From IMG/VR virus record IMGVR_UViG_3300029319_000457, positions 1-25,369 of that record: 25,369 nucleotides of DNA. The stretch is one strand, 5' to 3'. The position numbers were made by a program, and so were the translations under genes. The notes under the pieces are model-generated. The model was not told the DNA's origin. It worked only from the letters and a program-made list of their open reading frames with translations, and did no database searches. The DNA is from a virus. Each line of letters opens with the position of its first letter. Position 1 is the first letter of the stretch. Shown here piece by piece: positions 16,628 to 22,919 of the stretch.

Positions 16628-17665
16628 TTAATTGAATTTGGCAGAAGCACATGTTCTGCACATTGTTTCATATGAATGTTCAATTACTTCTGCATGTTTT
16701 TCTGTAATCCAGAAGTCTCTTAGTTTTCCTTTCTCGAAGCTTCCAAAGACTGACTGCATCATGCTGTAATCATTGCAACACAGGAAACACTCTCCATTTG
16801 CGTTTACATGAATCCAGCCGAATGGTCTGCCACCTACTTCATGAGCATTGTGGCAACCTATAACCTTTTTATCCTTATTGCCCTTCATTTCAAACTTTAC
16901 AATAGCTTCTTTATTATCAATAACGCTGCTTATCAGACCAGCCCTGTCTATCAGGCTAGGGTTGCCATATATCTGCAAGGATGGAAATAATTCTTTTGCC
17001 TTATTTACTTCTTGTGCATGTTCACCCTTATGTACGTCTAGGTCTATATCTTGATCAAATTTATCGCCAAGCTCTATCCATCCGCCTTTGCCCAGTAAGG
17101 ATCTTTCTGTTATACCATTGACAACTATACTGAATGTTTTATGTTCCACCATGTTAGGTAGCTTTTCCATTGCGTAGTAGATATTCTCTATGACCCTCTG
17201 GTGCATTTCTGGTTTAGCATTGACTCTTTTGCTCCACTTGTTTGCATCTGTAAATATTGGCGTATTGAGATTAAGTCCATTAACAACGTCTGGGTATTCA
17301 GCTATGAGATCTACTTTTTGCTTTGTTAGAGTGGTGCCGTTGGATAAAATCATAAACTGGAAGTCAAGGCTTCTACATGCCTCAAGCAAGAAGTGAAAAT
17401 GTTTGTATAAAAGTATCTCGTTATAGTGCGCAGTGTAGAATCCAGAGAAATCAGGCGAAACTAATCCATCCTCTCTCTTTCTTTCTTGATCCACATCTTT
17501 TAATATTTTATAAAGTAATTCCTCTGACATTTGCTTCTTAGCATGAGAGGGATTATTCAAGTATCTAACTGGACAATACCAACAGCCTACATTGCAATGA
17601 CCATTAGGGTCCAACTGCATGTTGGCTATCTTGGTAGTCCTTAGTTTTTGTAGTATATCTTGCAT
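16628..17665 (-). CDS. Radical SAM/SPASM-type enzyme
   Basis: Predicted 345 residues. Residues 24-31 are CNVGCWYC, the CxxxCxxC ligand set for the 4Fe-4S cluster that cleaves S-adenosylmethionine. The barrel continues with FYTAHYNEILLY and MILSNGTTL. The C-terminal part carries further cysteines (C271, C293, C296, C297, C336, C339) in a GWIHVNANGECFLCCND...CRTC arrangement like SPASM or twitch domains, which hold auxiliary clusters in peptide- and carbohydrate-modifying radical SAM enzymes. No precursor peptide is obvious. The gene starts at a TAATG overlap with the probable small terminase and sits 15 bases before gmd, so a sugar or capsule-related modification is plausible. The substrate is unknown. 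Confidence 0.88.
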   Translation of the reverse strand: MQDILQKLRTTKIANMQLDPNGHCNVGCWYCPVRYLNNPSHAKKQMSEELLYKILKDVDQERKREDGLVSPDFSGFYTAHYNEILLYKHFHFLLEACRSLDFQFMILSNGTTLTKQKVDLIAEYPDVVNGLNLNTPIFTDANKWSKRVNAKPEMHQRVIENIYYAMEKLPNMVEHKTFSIVVNGITERSLLGKGGWIELGDKFDQDIDLDVHKGEHAQEVNKAKELFPSLQIYGNPSLIDRAGLISSVIDNKEAIVKFEMKGNKDKKVIGCHNAHEVGGRPFGWIHVNANGECFLCCNDYSMMQSVFGSFEKGKLRDFWITEKHAEVIEHSYETMCRTCASAKFN

Positions 17666-18486
17666 TACTCTTGAACGGTCTCCGGTGTTAAGAAAGGTTG
17701 GTCAACCATCTCGTCCGTATATTTGTGGTATGCTGACAATCGCTCTTTCTCTTTTTCCATAGCCAGCCTCATCTTTTCCATCTCTTCGCCGTATGATAAA
17801 GCCACTTCAGGATTGCTAACCAAATAGGTCATCCAACTAGTAAAGTTTTGTTTGCTGTCTTCTAATCGTTTCACACGCTGCTCACGAGTCGCCTTCATCT
17901 CTTTCAGCATCGAATTCTTCTTGGTCTGTAAGTCTCTGTAGTCTCTGTTGAGAGATTCCTGTGAGGCTTTCAGAGACGCCACCTGACGCTCCATATTAAA
18001 GATTACGTCTCGATCTATCTGATCTGGATCACGCTGCCTCTCAGCCAATACGAGGGCTTCTAAAGCGGATATCTGTTCTATGTTCTCTTTGTTATGTTTT
18101 AGGGCGCGATTCATAAGTAGTTCTAATTTAATTAAGTCTACTACTTGTAATTCTTCTGTAGGAATAACATCATCTTTAAATTGTGAAATAATCCTAGCCC
18201 AGTGATATTGGAATAATTTAAGTTCATCATCTGTAAATTGTTGTTGTAATTCTATCCAGTATGGCCTAAACGTCAAATCATACTGAGCTTTTTCTAAATC
18301 TTCGGGTTCTTCCATCCAAACAGGGCGGTCAATCTCATTTTTTGCTACTTTTTTCTTTATGAAACCGAGAATTGACTCAGGGTCTCGGTCTAGTTCGGTT
18401 GCGATTGCTTCTAAACCGAGATCTCGGTTTTCTTGTATCCATTTTTCTTCATCTTTGGAGATCCTACCCTTCTTCATAGTAGCCAT
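17665..18486 (-). CDS. Probable terminase small subunit
   Basis: Predicted 273 residues from the first ATG; a start nine bases later (M4, KKGRISKDEEKW) has better spacing from AGGAG and may be the true one. Residues about 6-48 (ISKDEEKWIQENRDLGLEAIATELDRDPESILGFIKKK) look like a helix-turn-helix with a homeodomain-like layout. Residues about 130-255 are a long coiled coil (LERQVASLKASQESLNRDYRD, EEMEKMRLAMEKEKERL). DNA-binding N-terminus plus helical oligomerisation region is the layout of small terminases that recognise the packaging site. Position in the operon upstream of TerL agrees. No single motif proves it; a transcription factor is the alternative. Confidence 0.55.
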   Translation of the reverse strand: MATMKKGRISKDEEKWIQENRDLGLEAIATELDRDPESILGFIKKKVAKNEIDRPVWMEEPEDLEKAQYDLTFRPYWIELQQQFTDDELKLFQYHWARIISQFKDDVIPTEELQVVDLIKLELLMNRALKHNKENIEQISALEALVLAERQRDPDQIDRDVIFNMERQVASLKASQESLNRDYRDLQTKKNSMLKEMKATREQRVKRLEDSKQNFTSWMTYLVSNPEVALSYGEEMEKMRLAMEKEKERLSAYHKYTDEMVDQPFLTPETVQE

Positions 18487-18979
18487 ACTCCTGTAGGATG
18501 TCTAAAATTGTGTTAACAATGTCATCTCTTTTCTGTTTTGTGATGTAAACATCGTTAATCATCTTTAAATAGTCCATTCTTATGTCTGCTGGTAGGTGTT
18601 CATTGATCAAATCAGCCATGTCGCGCAGTTCTATGTCTTCATAAGAGGTAACATAGGGGTTTTCTTCGTCTACGATACTGTTTTCATGGTCTAATTGTGC
18701 TGGTTGCATCAATTTTATTCGGTCTTCGCTGTCTCCAGAGAAATAATGGTTGTCTCTAACGAAGTTTTTGAGTCTATTTGATAAATTTACACTGAGAAAG
18801 TTTTCCAAAGGGCGAGCTTCATCATATCTATGTAAGGCTTCCATGCAAATAATAAAAGATTCTTGTTTAATATCCTCAATTGTGTAACCATAGAACGTAT
18901 ATCTTGGGGAAATACGGTCACACACCTTGTTAATTTGTCTAACTACCTCTTCTTCTGTCATTCCTTTCGGTATTTTCAT
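18464..18979 (-). CDS. Sigma-like factor, gp55-type late transcription candidate
   Basis: Predicted 171 residues. Residues about 28-78 (YGYTIEDIKQESFIICMEAL, RYDEARPLENFLSVNLSNRL, KNFVRDN) match sigma70 region 2: the core-binding helix DIxQE followed by the helix that reads the -10 element. I see no clear region 4, and the length is close to that of T4 gp55 (185 residues), the late sigma that recognises only a -10-type TATA element. It overlaps the next gene by 23 bases and follows a strong GGGAGG site. The late block contains repeated -35-less TGTGTATAAT elements that are natural targets. The sigma assignment rests on region 2 similarity; the link to these promoters is inferred. Confidence 0.75.
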   Translation of the reverse strand: MKIPKGMTEEEVVRQINKVCDRISPRYTFYGYTIEDIKQESFIICMEALHRYDEARPLENFLSVNLSNRLKNFVRDNHYFSGDSEDRIKLMQPAQLDHENSIVDEENPYVTSYEDIELRDMADLINEHLPADIRMDYLKMINDVYITKQKRDDIVNTILDILQEYGYYEEG

Positions 18980-18980
18980 C

Positions 18981-19733
18981 TTAATCCTCCCACCTCAAGG
19001 CTTTCCACTTGTTTCCATCGTAGCCTTCAAAGCATTTTTTCCTATGATTATAAATAATTGTTCCCGGTTCAACGTTTGTGGGGCGAGATTTCTGACTTTT
19101 TAACCTTAAAGCGTTAGAAGATATGGCAGAATCCTTGCCATTTAACTCTAAAGTGCTAGAGGTGTTAGAAATTACCTCAGAAATACTGGCACCTTTGATA
19201 TCATTATTGATATTTACCAGTACATCACCATTTTCAAGGTGAACTAGTTCGGGTACGCCATTGCCTAGAGAGCAAATTACGGTATTTTGTAAAGAAAAGA
19301 GGTGTTCATATGGTACAGTCGATGTCTGCACAACAAGATGGGCAGAGCTATCGAAGTCCATAATCTGTCTTGAGGGTCCACCGCCACCATCTAGGCGGCT
19401 GTATTCCTTAGCTTCTAGTCTTTCTAAGAAAACATCCTTAGAAGTTTCACTTTTTATTACTCTACCCCAGCCAGATTCCCTTTGTAGGATCTTTCTTTCT
19501 ACTGCATTAGAGTTGTCATCGAACAGGGCGATGGTATAATAAGTAATAGAACCTAGTGGTACTCTATTTCTGATCTCCAAATCACTTGAAAAGTCATACC
19601 AGCTCAGGTTGGCGAGCTTTGCAAGCTTCTTGGATATACCAAGTAGTAATATTAAATCTTTTCGTTCAGACTGTTGACCTATCGAGAAGCTAAAACTACT
19701 TAGTTTCGTCTTCTTTGGATTTTTTATCGTCAT
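18981..19733 (-). CDS. Unknown protein with fibre/tail-type C-terminal motif
   Basis: Predicted 250 residues. The first 150 show no family I recognise. The end (PGTIIYNHRKKCFEGYDGNKW) resembles a short motif found in many phage tail, fibre and baseplate proteins, of the form GTIYYNTTTNKFEGYDGTxW. So a virion role is plausible, although it lies with regulatory and packaging genes. The start at 19733 is inside the small gene upstream (38-base overlap), with AAAGGAC about ten bases before the ATG. The stop is one base from the next start, and its last codons form that gene's ribosome site. Confidence 0.7.
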   Translation of the reverse strand: MTIKNPKKTKLSSFSFSIGQQSERKDLILLLGISKKLAKLANLSWYDFSSDLEIRNRVPLGSITYYTIALFDDNSNAVERKILQRESGWGRVIKSETSKDVFLERLEAKEYSRLDGGGGPSRQIMDFDSSAHLVVQTSTVPYEHLFSLQNTVICSLGNGVPELVHLENGDVLVNINNDIKGASISEVISNTSSTLELNGKDSAISSNALRLKSQKSRPTNVEPGTIIYNHRKKCFEGYDGNKWKALRWED

Positions 19734-19860
19734 TTTCTAGTAAGTCCTTTAGCGATGCATCACATTTTTCCATGTCCTGTTTGACATCCTCCTGTAACTG
19801 TGCTGTTGCCTTGCAGCACATCGTTGATTCGCACGTTAGTTTCTTTTTTTCGTCTGCCAT
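19696..19860 (-). CDS. Small Cys-containing charged protein, 54 residues
   Basis: Starts MADEKKKLTCESTMCCKATA and ends KKSKEDETK. Four cysteines, three of them in the first 16 residues, precede a Lys/Asp/Glu-rich helical tail. No family recognised. The site TAAAGGAGAC lies eight bases before the ATG, within a 16-base stretch identical to the capsid gene leader. It is the first gene of the leftward block, next to a TGTGTATTATA promoter-like element. Its 3' end overlaps the next gene by 38 bases in another frame. Confidence 0.65.
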   Translation of the reverse strand: MADEKKKLTCESTMCCKATAQLQEDVKQDMEKCDASLKDLLENDDKKSKEDETK

Positions 19861-19886
19861 GTTTTGTCTCCTTTAGTTTGGTACAC

Positions 19887-19900
19887 TATATAATACACAG
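19887..19900 (-). promoter_or_regulatory. Leftward promoter candidate, one mismatch to the late element
   Basis: Minus strand CTGTGTATTATATAG matches the late TGTGTATAATG element with a T for A change. It is 27 bases before the first leftward gene. Confidence 0.4.
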
Positions 19901-19926
19901 AAGGGCGAGTTTTTCCAAAAAGCAAA

Positions 19927-19955
19927 TTGCAAAAATCGTAAAAACAGCATATAAT
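19927..19955 (+). promoter_or_regulatory. Rightward sigma70-type promoter for the structured-RNA region
   Basis: TTGCAA at 19927-19932, 17-base spacer, TATAAT at 19950-19955. Predicted start near 19962. No gene follows for 600 bases. Confidence 0.6.
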
Positions 19956-19961
19956 AGAGTG

Positions 19962-20440
19962 ACCAATGGTTGTAAAGTGGTCAAAATTCAATAAACATTC
20001 GTACAAAACCGTTAAACAGGGCTGTGGTATCGAGTCCAAGTCCATTTGAATTAGTGAGTTACCGGCGAGTGAACAAGCACTCCAAGGTTAGGCAAAAATT
20101 GAAAATCTAGGCTCTGTCCCACCATGACAACCTAGTACCTAAGAAGGCTCGCAAGAGCAAATTAAGCATTGAGAGAATCTAAGCATTAAAGTCCTAACTG
20201 CTTGCTAACACAACCGTGTACCTTTGATTCTTCTTAGGTACAAATGGCCTTGGTGCGCACCTAGTAGACTCTAGATTATTATCTTTATTTAGGGCTTACT
20301 TACGTGGTTTAGGTAAGACACCCGTCAGGAGTCCACCTTGTTTTGTCTGCACCACCAAGCATTTTTCATGCCAAACGGTAACAAAATTTCGTGAAGATAA
20401 AACTACCACCCTCAAAAAAAACAACTGGCGCTTTTTTTCT
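19962..20440 (+). ncRNA. Candidate large structured noncoding RNA
   Basis: No gene is credible here. The core is a perfect 12-base inverted repeat (20135-20146 with 20230-20241) enclosing three smaller hairpins: GCTC-GCAA-GAGC at 20147-20158 with a GNRA tetraloop, AAGCA/TGCTT near 20181-20203, and ACAC-AACC-GTGT at 20208-20219. Outside lie GAGTG/CACTC (20067-20082), CTAGG/CCTAG (20107-20135), CTTAC/GTAAG (20295-20317) and GCAT/ATGC (20359-20371). GTTAGG (20087-20092) can pair with CCTAAC inside the big loop (20193-20198), a possible pseudoknot. The GNRA loop exists only on the plus strand, agreeing with the promoter at 19927. The 3' end is uncertain. I could not place it in a known class; size and ornateness recall phage RNAs such as GOLLD or ROOL, but no sequence match is claimed. 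Confidence 0.6.
20409..20439 (+). terminator. Possible terminator of the structured RNA
   Basis: An A8 run, ACAAC, a GC-containing segment with T7, then GTTGT pairing back to ACAAC. It is not a textbook hairpin; placed by position before the next promoter. Confidence 0.35.
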
Positions 20441-20506
20441 GGTTGTCAATAGCAAAAACTAAGATAATCTAAGAAATATTTATTTGAAAATATTTAAAGA
20501 TACCTC

Positions 20507-20535
20507 TTGACAAACGCCGATAAGTATGGTATACT
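20507..20535 (+). promoter_or_regulatory. Early promoter E1 with spacer operator
   Basis: TTGACA at 20507-20512, 17-base spacer containing GCCGATAAGTAT, TATACT at 20530-20535. Drives the 45-residue gene. Confidence 0.85.
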
Positions 20536-20569
20536 TAAAGCATAACAAACAACAACGAAAGGTAAAATC

Positions 20570-20707
20570 ATGATGACCAAAGAAGAAATCAAGCAAGCAG
20601 TCGCCCACTACACCAAAGAGCAGTTGATTGAGTTGATTGCTGAATTGACAATCTCCGAGCAGGAGAAGCGAAAAGAATTGGACAAAATTCAGGGAATTAT
20701 CCGATAG
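20570..20707 (+). CDS. Small helical protein, 45 residues
   Basis: MMTKEEIKQAVAHYTKEQLI and so on: almost entirely amphipathic helix, rich in Lys and Glu, with no Cys and no membrane segment. A second ATG follows the first directly, so the start could be three bases later. CGAAAGG lies about eight bases upstream in a CAA-rich leader. First gene of the rightward early block. Family not recognised; small helical early proteins often bind host proteins, but nothing here proves that. Confidence 0.65.
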   Translation: MMTKEEIKQAVAHYTKEQLIELIAELTISEQEKRKELDKIQGIIR

Positions 20708-20708
20708 A

Positions 20709-20741
20709 GTGACCAGACGTGTCACACACATGTGCGATAAT
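20709..20741 (+). promoter_or_regulatory. Palindrome-linked promoter, copy 1
   Basis: GTGAC (20709-20713), seven bases, GTCAC (20721-20725), ten bases, then GATAAT (20736-20741). No -35 consensus. The same three elements with identical spacing recur at 21903. Confidence 0.6.
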
Positions 20742-20780
20742 AATAATATGACAAACAACAACAACACGAAAGGAAATGTT

Positions 20781-21005
20781 ATGAAACAATTTGATGTCAA
20801 AATCGTTTGCCCAATCAGTGGAGATGAAGTTACGCACAAGCACGTATTCGCTGACCGTTTACGCCAGAACGAACACGGCGAGACAGTGTTTCGATACAAT
20901 GACCATCACGATAGCTGCGAAGTTATCAGCGTGAAAGAAGTACCACAAGTCATTCTCGATGCGATGGCTGCATACTTCGAGCGGTTCGGTACTGCTTGCG
21001 AGTAG
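20781..21005 (+). CDS. Unknown early protein, 74 residues, Cys/His-containing
   Basis: MKQFDVKIVCPISGDEVTHK then FRYNDHHDSCEVISVKEV. Two Cys (10 and about 46) and several His could form a metal site, but spacing matches no zinc motif I know. I chose the ATG at 20781 because CGAAAGGAAATGTT precedes it; an in-frame ATG 72 bases upstream lies in the promoter region. A bulged 14-bp hairpin follows the stop. Family not recognised. Confidence 0.75.
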   Translation: MKQFDVKIVCPISGDEVTHKHVFADRLRQNEHGETVFRYNDHHDSCEVISVKEVPQVILDAMAAYFERFGTACE

Positions 21006-21023
21006 TCGCACCCCAACCAACCT

Positions 21024-21063
21024 CCTAGGAGCTGTCAGATATTTTGGCAGTTTCCTAGGTTTT
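21024..21063 (+). terminator. Hairpin terminator after the 74-residue gene
   Basis: CCTAGGA pairs with TCCTAGG, continuing through CTGTCA/TGGCAG with one bulged T, seven-base loop, then TTTT. About 20 bases after the stop. Confidence 0.65.
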
Positions 21064-21067
21064 AGTG

Positions 21068-21118
21068 TTGACAAAATAAAAAAAGGCCGCCCCGATTTTT
21101 TTTGGTTTTTTTTCTTTT
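21068..21118 (+). repeat. Unit-end element: TTGACA, A-tract, GC core, T-tracts (copy 1)
   Basis: TTGACA at 21068-21073, then A7, GGCCGCCCCG, T8 and further T-runs. No -10 box at the right distance. Similar elements at 21839 and 23068. It could be a weak terminator in which the A- and T-runs pair. Confidence 0.5.
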
Positions 21119-21133
21119 TTCTCATGATACCTG

Positions 21134-21161
21134 TTGACAGTGCCGATAATTATTATATAAT
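21134..21161 (+). promoter_or_regulatory. Early promoter E2 with spacer operator
   Basis: TTGACA 21134-21139, 16-base spacer with GCCGATAATTAT, TATAAT 21156-21161. Full consensus at both boxes. Confidence 0.9.
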
Positions 21162-21191
21162 AAGGACTTCACCAACACGAAAGGTTCCAAC

Positions 21192-21422
21192 ATGTTCAAG
21201 CTCACTCTGATCACCGTCGAATCCTGCATTGATGGCTTCTTTAACGACACCACCATCGCCTTCGGCAAGTCACCCAAGGAATGCTGGGCGAAGATGTCTG
21301 GCCGCAATCATGGCCAACGCATCAACCGTGGTGGCTGTCCTCGCGGGTACGGCGGCACTCCTGTTCTTTGCTGCGAGATTTTGGAAAAGAATGGGAAAAT
21401 TATCAAAGAAATTTGGGATTGA
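21192..21422 (+). CDS. Unknown early protein, 76 residues
   Basis: MFKLTLITVESCIDGFFNDT begins a probable beta strand pair; a Gly/Arg-rich middle (GRNHGQRINRGGCPRGYGG) and PVLCCEILEKNGKIIKEIWD follow. Four cysteines in all. The basic Gly-rich loop would suit nucleic-acid contact, a guess only. CACGAAAGGTT precedes the ATG by five bases. The stop is four bases from the next -35 box. Confidence 0.75.
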   Translation: MFKLTLITVESCIDGFFNDTTIAFGKSPKECWAKMSGRNHGQRINRGGCPRGYGGTPVLCCEILEKNGKIIKEIWD

Positions 21423-21425
21423 CCC

Positions 21426-21453
21426 TTGACAAGCCATAGCCCTATGGTATAAT
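21426..21453 (+). promoter_or_regulatory. Early promoter E3 with a perfect dyad in the spacer
   Basis: TTGACA 21426-21431, 16-base spacer, TATAAT 21448-21453. The spacer contains CCATAG-CC-CTATGG, a perfect six-base dyad, instead of the CCGATAATTAT element of the other early promoters. Confidence 0.88.
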
Positions 21454-21499
21454 TAGGGCATAACACATCACGTTTCTTTCTTTTTTAGGAGTTTCCATT

Positions 21500-21697
21500 A
21501 TGGACGATTTCACCAACCAACTTCAATCCGACGAACTCGCCTTTTACGAGCCTACTCAGGCTGACTGGGAGGAGTATCACGCTTGGCTTGAGGAGCAGGA
21601 GGCGGAAGCCTATGCCGACCTTGAGGAGGTTTACGAGGACGAGGCCGATCTGTACGGTGCAGAGTGGGAAAATTACGCTGTGAGGGACTGGGACTGA
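21500..21697 (+). CDS. Very acidic early protein, 65 residues
   Basis: MDDFTNQLQSDELAFYEPTQ, then long Glu/Asp runs with regularly spaced Tyr and Trp (WEEYHAWLEEQEAEAY, YEDEADLYGAEWEN). No basic patches. Strong site TTAGGAG before the ATG. Such acidic, aromatic-rich small phage proteins can mimic DNA (as anti-restriction proteins do), which is a possibility raised only by composition. Its stop overlaps the next start as TGATG. Confidence 0.78.
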   Translation: MDDFTNQLQSDELAFYEPTQADWEEYHAWLEEQEAEAYADLEEVYEDEADLYGAEWENYAVRDWD

Positions 21698-21837
21698 TGG
21701 ACGATTATCAGGAGCCGGAATCAGATGGCTCGCTTGAGTTCTGGATGTGGTGTGAGGAGCAAGCCGCTCTTCACGCCCATCCGGGGGATGACGAACCGAC
21801 TGAGATCGAGATAATTCCAGAAGATTTACCGTTTTAG
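21697..21837 (+). CDS. Acidic protein, 46 residues, coupled to the previous gene
   Basis: MDDYQEPESDGSLEFWMWCE, ending IEIIPEDLPF. Begins at the TGATG overlap and shares the MDD start and acidic, Trp-rich composition with the 65-residue gene, so the two may be related or act together. No family recognised. Confidence 0.65.
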   Translation: MDDYQEPESDGSLEFWMWCEEQAALHAHPGDDEPTEIEIIPEDLPF

Positions 21838-21838
21838 G

Positions 21839-21889
21839 GTTGACACGAGGCAAAAAACGGCGGGGGCTTTTTTTGGGCTTTTTTGCAGA
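21839..21889 (+). repeat. Unit-end element (copy 2)
   Basis: TTGACA directly after the stop, then A6, CGGCGGGGGC, T7, GGGC, T6. Same order of parts as the elements at 21068 and 23068; no -10 box. Confidence 0.5.
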
Positions 21890-21902
21890 ATTTTAGTCGG
21901 CA

Positions 21903-21935
21903 GTGACCTAACGTGTCACACCAGTATGCGATAAT
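21903..21935 (+). promoter_or_regulatory. Palindrome-linked promoter, copy 2
   Basis: GTGAC (21903-21907), seven bases, GTCAC (21915-21919), ten bases, GATAAT (21930-21935). Same geometry as at 20709. An alternative -10 is TATAAG at 21941. Confidence 0.6.
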
Positions 21936-21970
21936 ATAGATATAAGAAGTTAACAAGAAAGGGTAGAATT

Positions 21971-22081
21971 ATGGATTGGATATTGGATAACGAAGAGTTT
22001 TTCATGTTTGTGGTCGTCCCGGTATTGATGTTACCAGTCGGCTGGGTGGTCACAAAAATCCTAAAAACTTTTGAGAATTAG
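21971..22081 (+). CDS. Membrane microprotein, 36 residues
   Basis: MDWILDNEEFFMFVVVPVLM with LPVGWVVTKILK after it: one hydrophobic segment of about 20 residues (about 10-29) flanked by an acidic start and a basic end, which predicts an N-out single span. Site GAAAGGG nine bases before the ATG. It is alone in a unit driven by a palindrome-linked promoter. Single-span early proteins can act on the host envelope or in superinfection exclusion; no direct evidence here. Confidence 0.7.
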   Translation: MDWILDNEEFFMFVVVPVLMLPVGWVVTKILKTFEN

Positions 22082-22093
22082 TCAATAACCCCC

Positions 22094-22121
22094 TTGACAA
22101 ATGCCGATAATTATGTATAAT
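22094..22121 (+). promoter_or_regulatory. Early promoter E4 with spacer operator
   Basis: TTGACA 22094-22099, 16-base spacer with GCCGATAATTAT, TATAAT 22116-22121. Drives the four-gene unit 22157-23071. Confidence 0.9.
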
Positions 22122-22156
22122 AGGGGAATACAACACAACACTTTGAAAGGAACACT

Positions 22157-22591
22157 ATGCTAGATCCAACCAAACCTTACTGCGGAATGGGCAACATCGA
22201 GAACCTTGACCGATACATGCAATCGGTATTTGCTGAGTGCATCGAGGTTCCCAACGACCTACTGCCTGAAAAGTACCATGATGAATTGCGTGGTGGTCGC
22301 ACCGTCGCTCGATTGAATGAGATGCTTGAAGCGGAAGCGGAAGCGGAAACCGCCCACCAAAAAGAGAAAGCGGCGAAAGCCCGCAACATTGAGATACTGC
22401 GAAAGCAGGTTGAAGAAAAATCCATTTTCAAGACCCATCAAGGCGGCACAGACTTCGTTGACTTGTCCGATGAACTGGACTATAGCGATAACGAAACTGA
22501 CGAAATTCAACTTCACAGGAACCTAGTCGCTTTCGTTGGTGGCATGGTAAACGGCGGGTTGATTGATGCTGATGATTTACTGGAGGACTGA
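22157..22591 (+). CDS. Unknown early protein with central coiled coil, 144 residues
   Basis: Starts MLDPTKPYCGMGNIENLDRY; residues about 55-95 are Ala/Glu/Lys-rich (LEAEAEAETAHQKEKAAKAR) and should form a coiled coil; the end is acidic (GGLIDADDLLED). No catalytic motif or family recognised. Site GAAAGGAAC before the ATG. First gene of a four-gene unit; the next start is two bases after its stop. Possibly a host-interaction or regulatory protein, unproven. Confidence 0.82.
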   Translation: MLDPTKPYCGMGNIENLDRYMQSVFAECIEVPNDLLPEKYHDELRGGRTVARLNEMLEAEAEAETAHQKEKAAKARNIEILRKQVEEKSIFKTHQGGTDFVDLSDELDYSDNETDEIQLHRNLVAFVGGMVNGGLIDADDLLED

Positions 22592-22593
22592 TT

Positions 22594-22842
22594 ATGAAAG
22601 CAACATGGAAAGTTAGAATGGTTCGTAAGTTGACTGATAAAGTGTCGCCGGATGTCATAGTTGAAAGCAGTTTTGAGTATGCTTTGCCGGATGATTGGAG
22701 TGAGATGTTAGAAAACATGGACTCGATTGATGAAGCATATCTCGATTCTGTTTTTGCCGGTATTCATCAACACTGTACAGAAGAGCATGGTGAGTCTGGT
22801 TTCTATGCTCAAGGTTTAATTGCACCAAAGGAGCAAGCATGA
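22594..22842 (+). CDS. Unknown early protein, 82 residues
   Basis: MKATWKVRMVRKLTDKVSPD, then an acidic half with EMLENMDSIDEAYLDSVFAG. Predicted mixed alpha/beta. The start lies two bases after the previous stop and uses GGAGG at the end of that gene. Its own stop overlaps the next ATG (ATGA). No family recognised. Confidence 0.78.
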   Translation: MKATWKVRMVRKLTDKVSPDVIVESSFEYALPDDWSEMLENMDSIDEAYLDSVFAGIHQHCTEEHGESGFYAQGLIAPKEQA

Positions 22843-22919
22843 ACAAGAGAGAACAACTAAAAGCGTCATTACTTTGTATCTTTGCATTTATACTTGGATG
22901 TTTGGTAGCGGGGATATAA
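22839..22919 (+). CDS. Membrane microprotein, 26 residues
   Basis: MNKREQLKASLLCIFAFILG then CLVAGI: a basic start and one hydrophobic span reaching the C-terminus. The LGC sequence looks like a lipobox, but too little follows it to make a lipoprotein. The start overlaps the upstream stop (ATGA) and the stop overlaps the next start (TAATG), and AGGAG lies six bases before the ATG, so the frame fits the operon tightly. Confidence 0.6.
   Translation: MNKREQLKASLLCIFAFILGCLVAGI

Noticed and set aside
20709-20725. CRP binding site
   Set aside because: The half-sites GTGAC/GTCAC are seven bases apart; the CRP layout TGTGA-N6-TCACA is not met.
20480-20899. Leftward 139-codon frame
   Set aside because: It is antisense to two well-supported rightward genes and their promoters.
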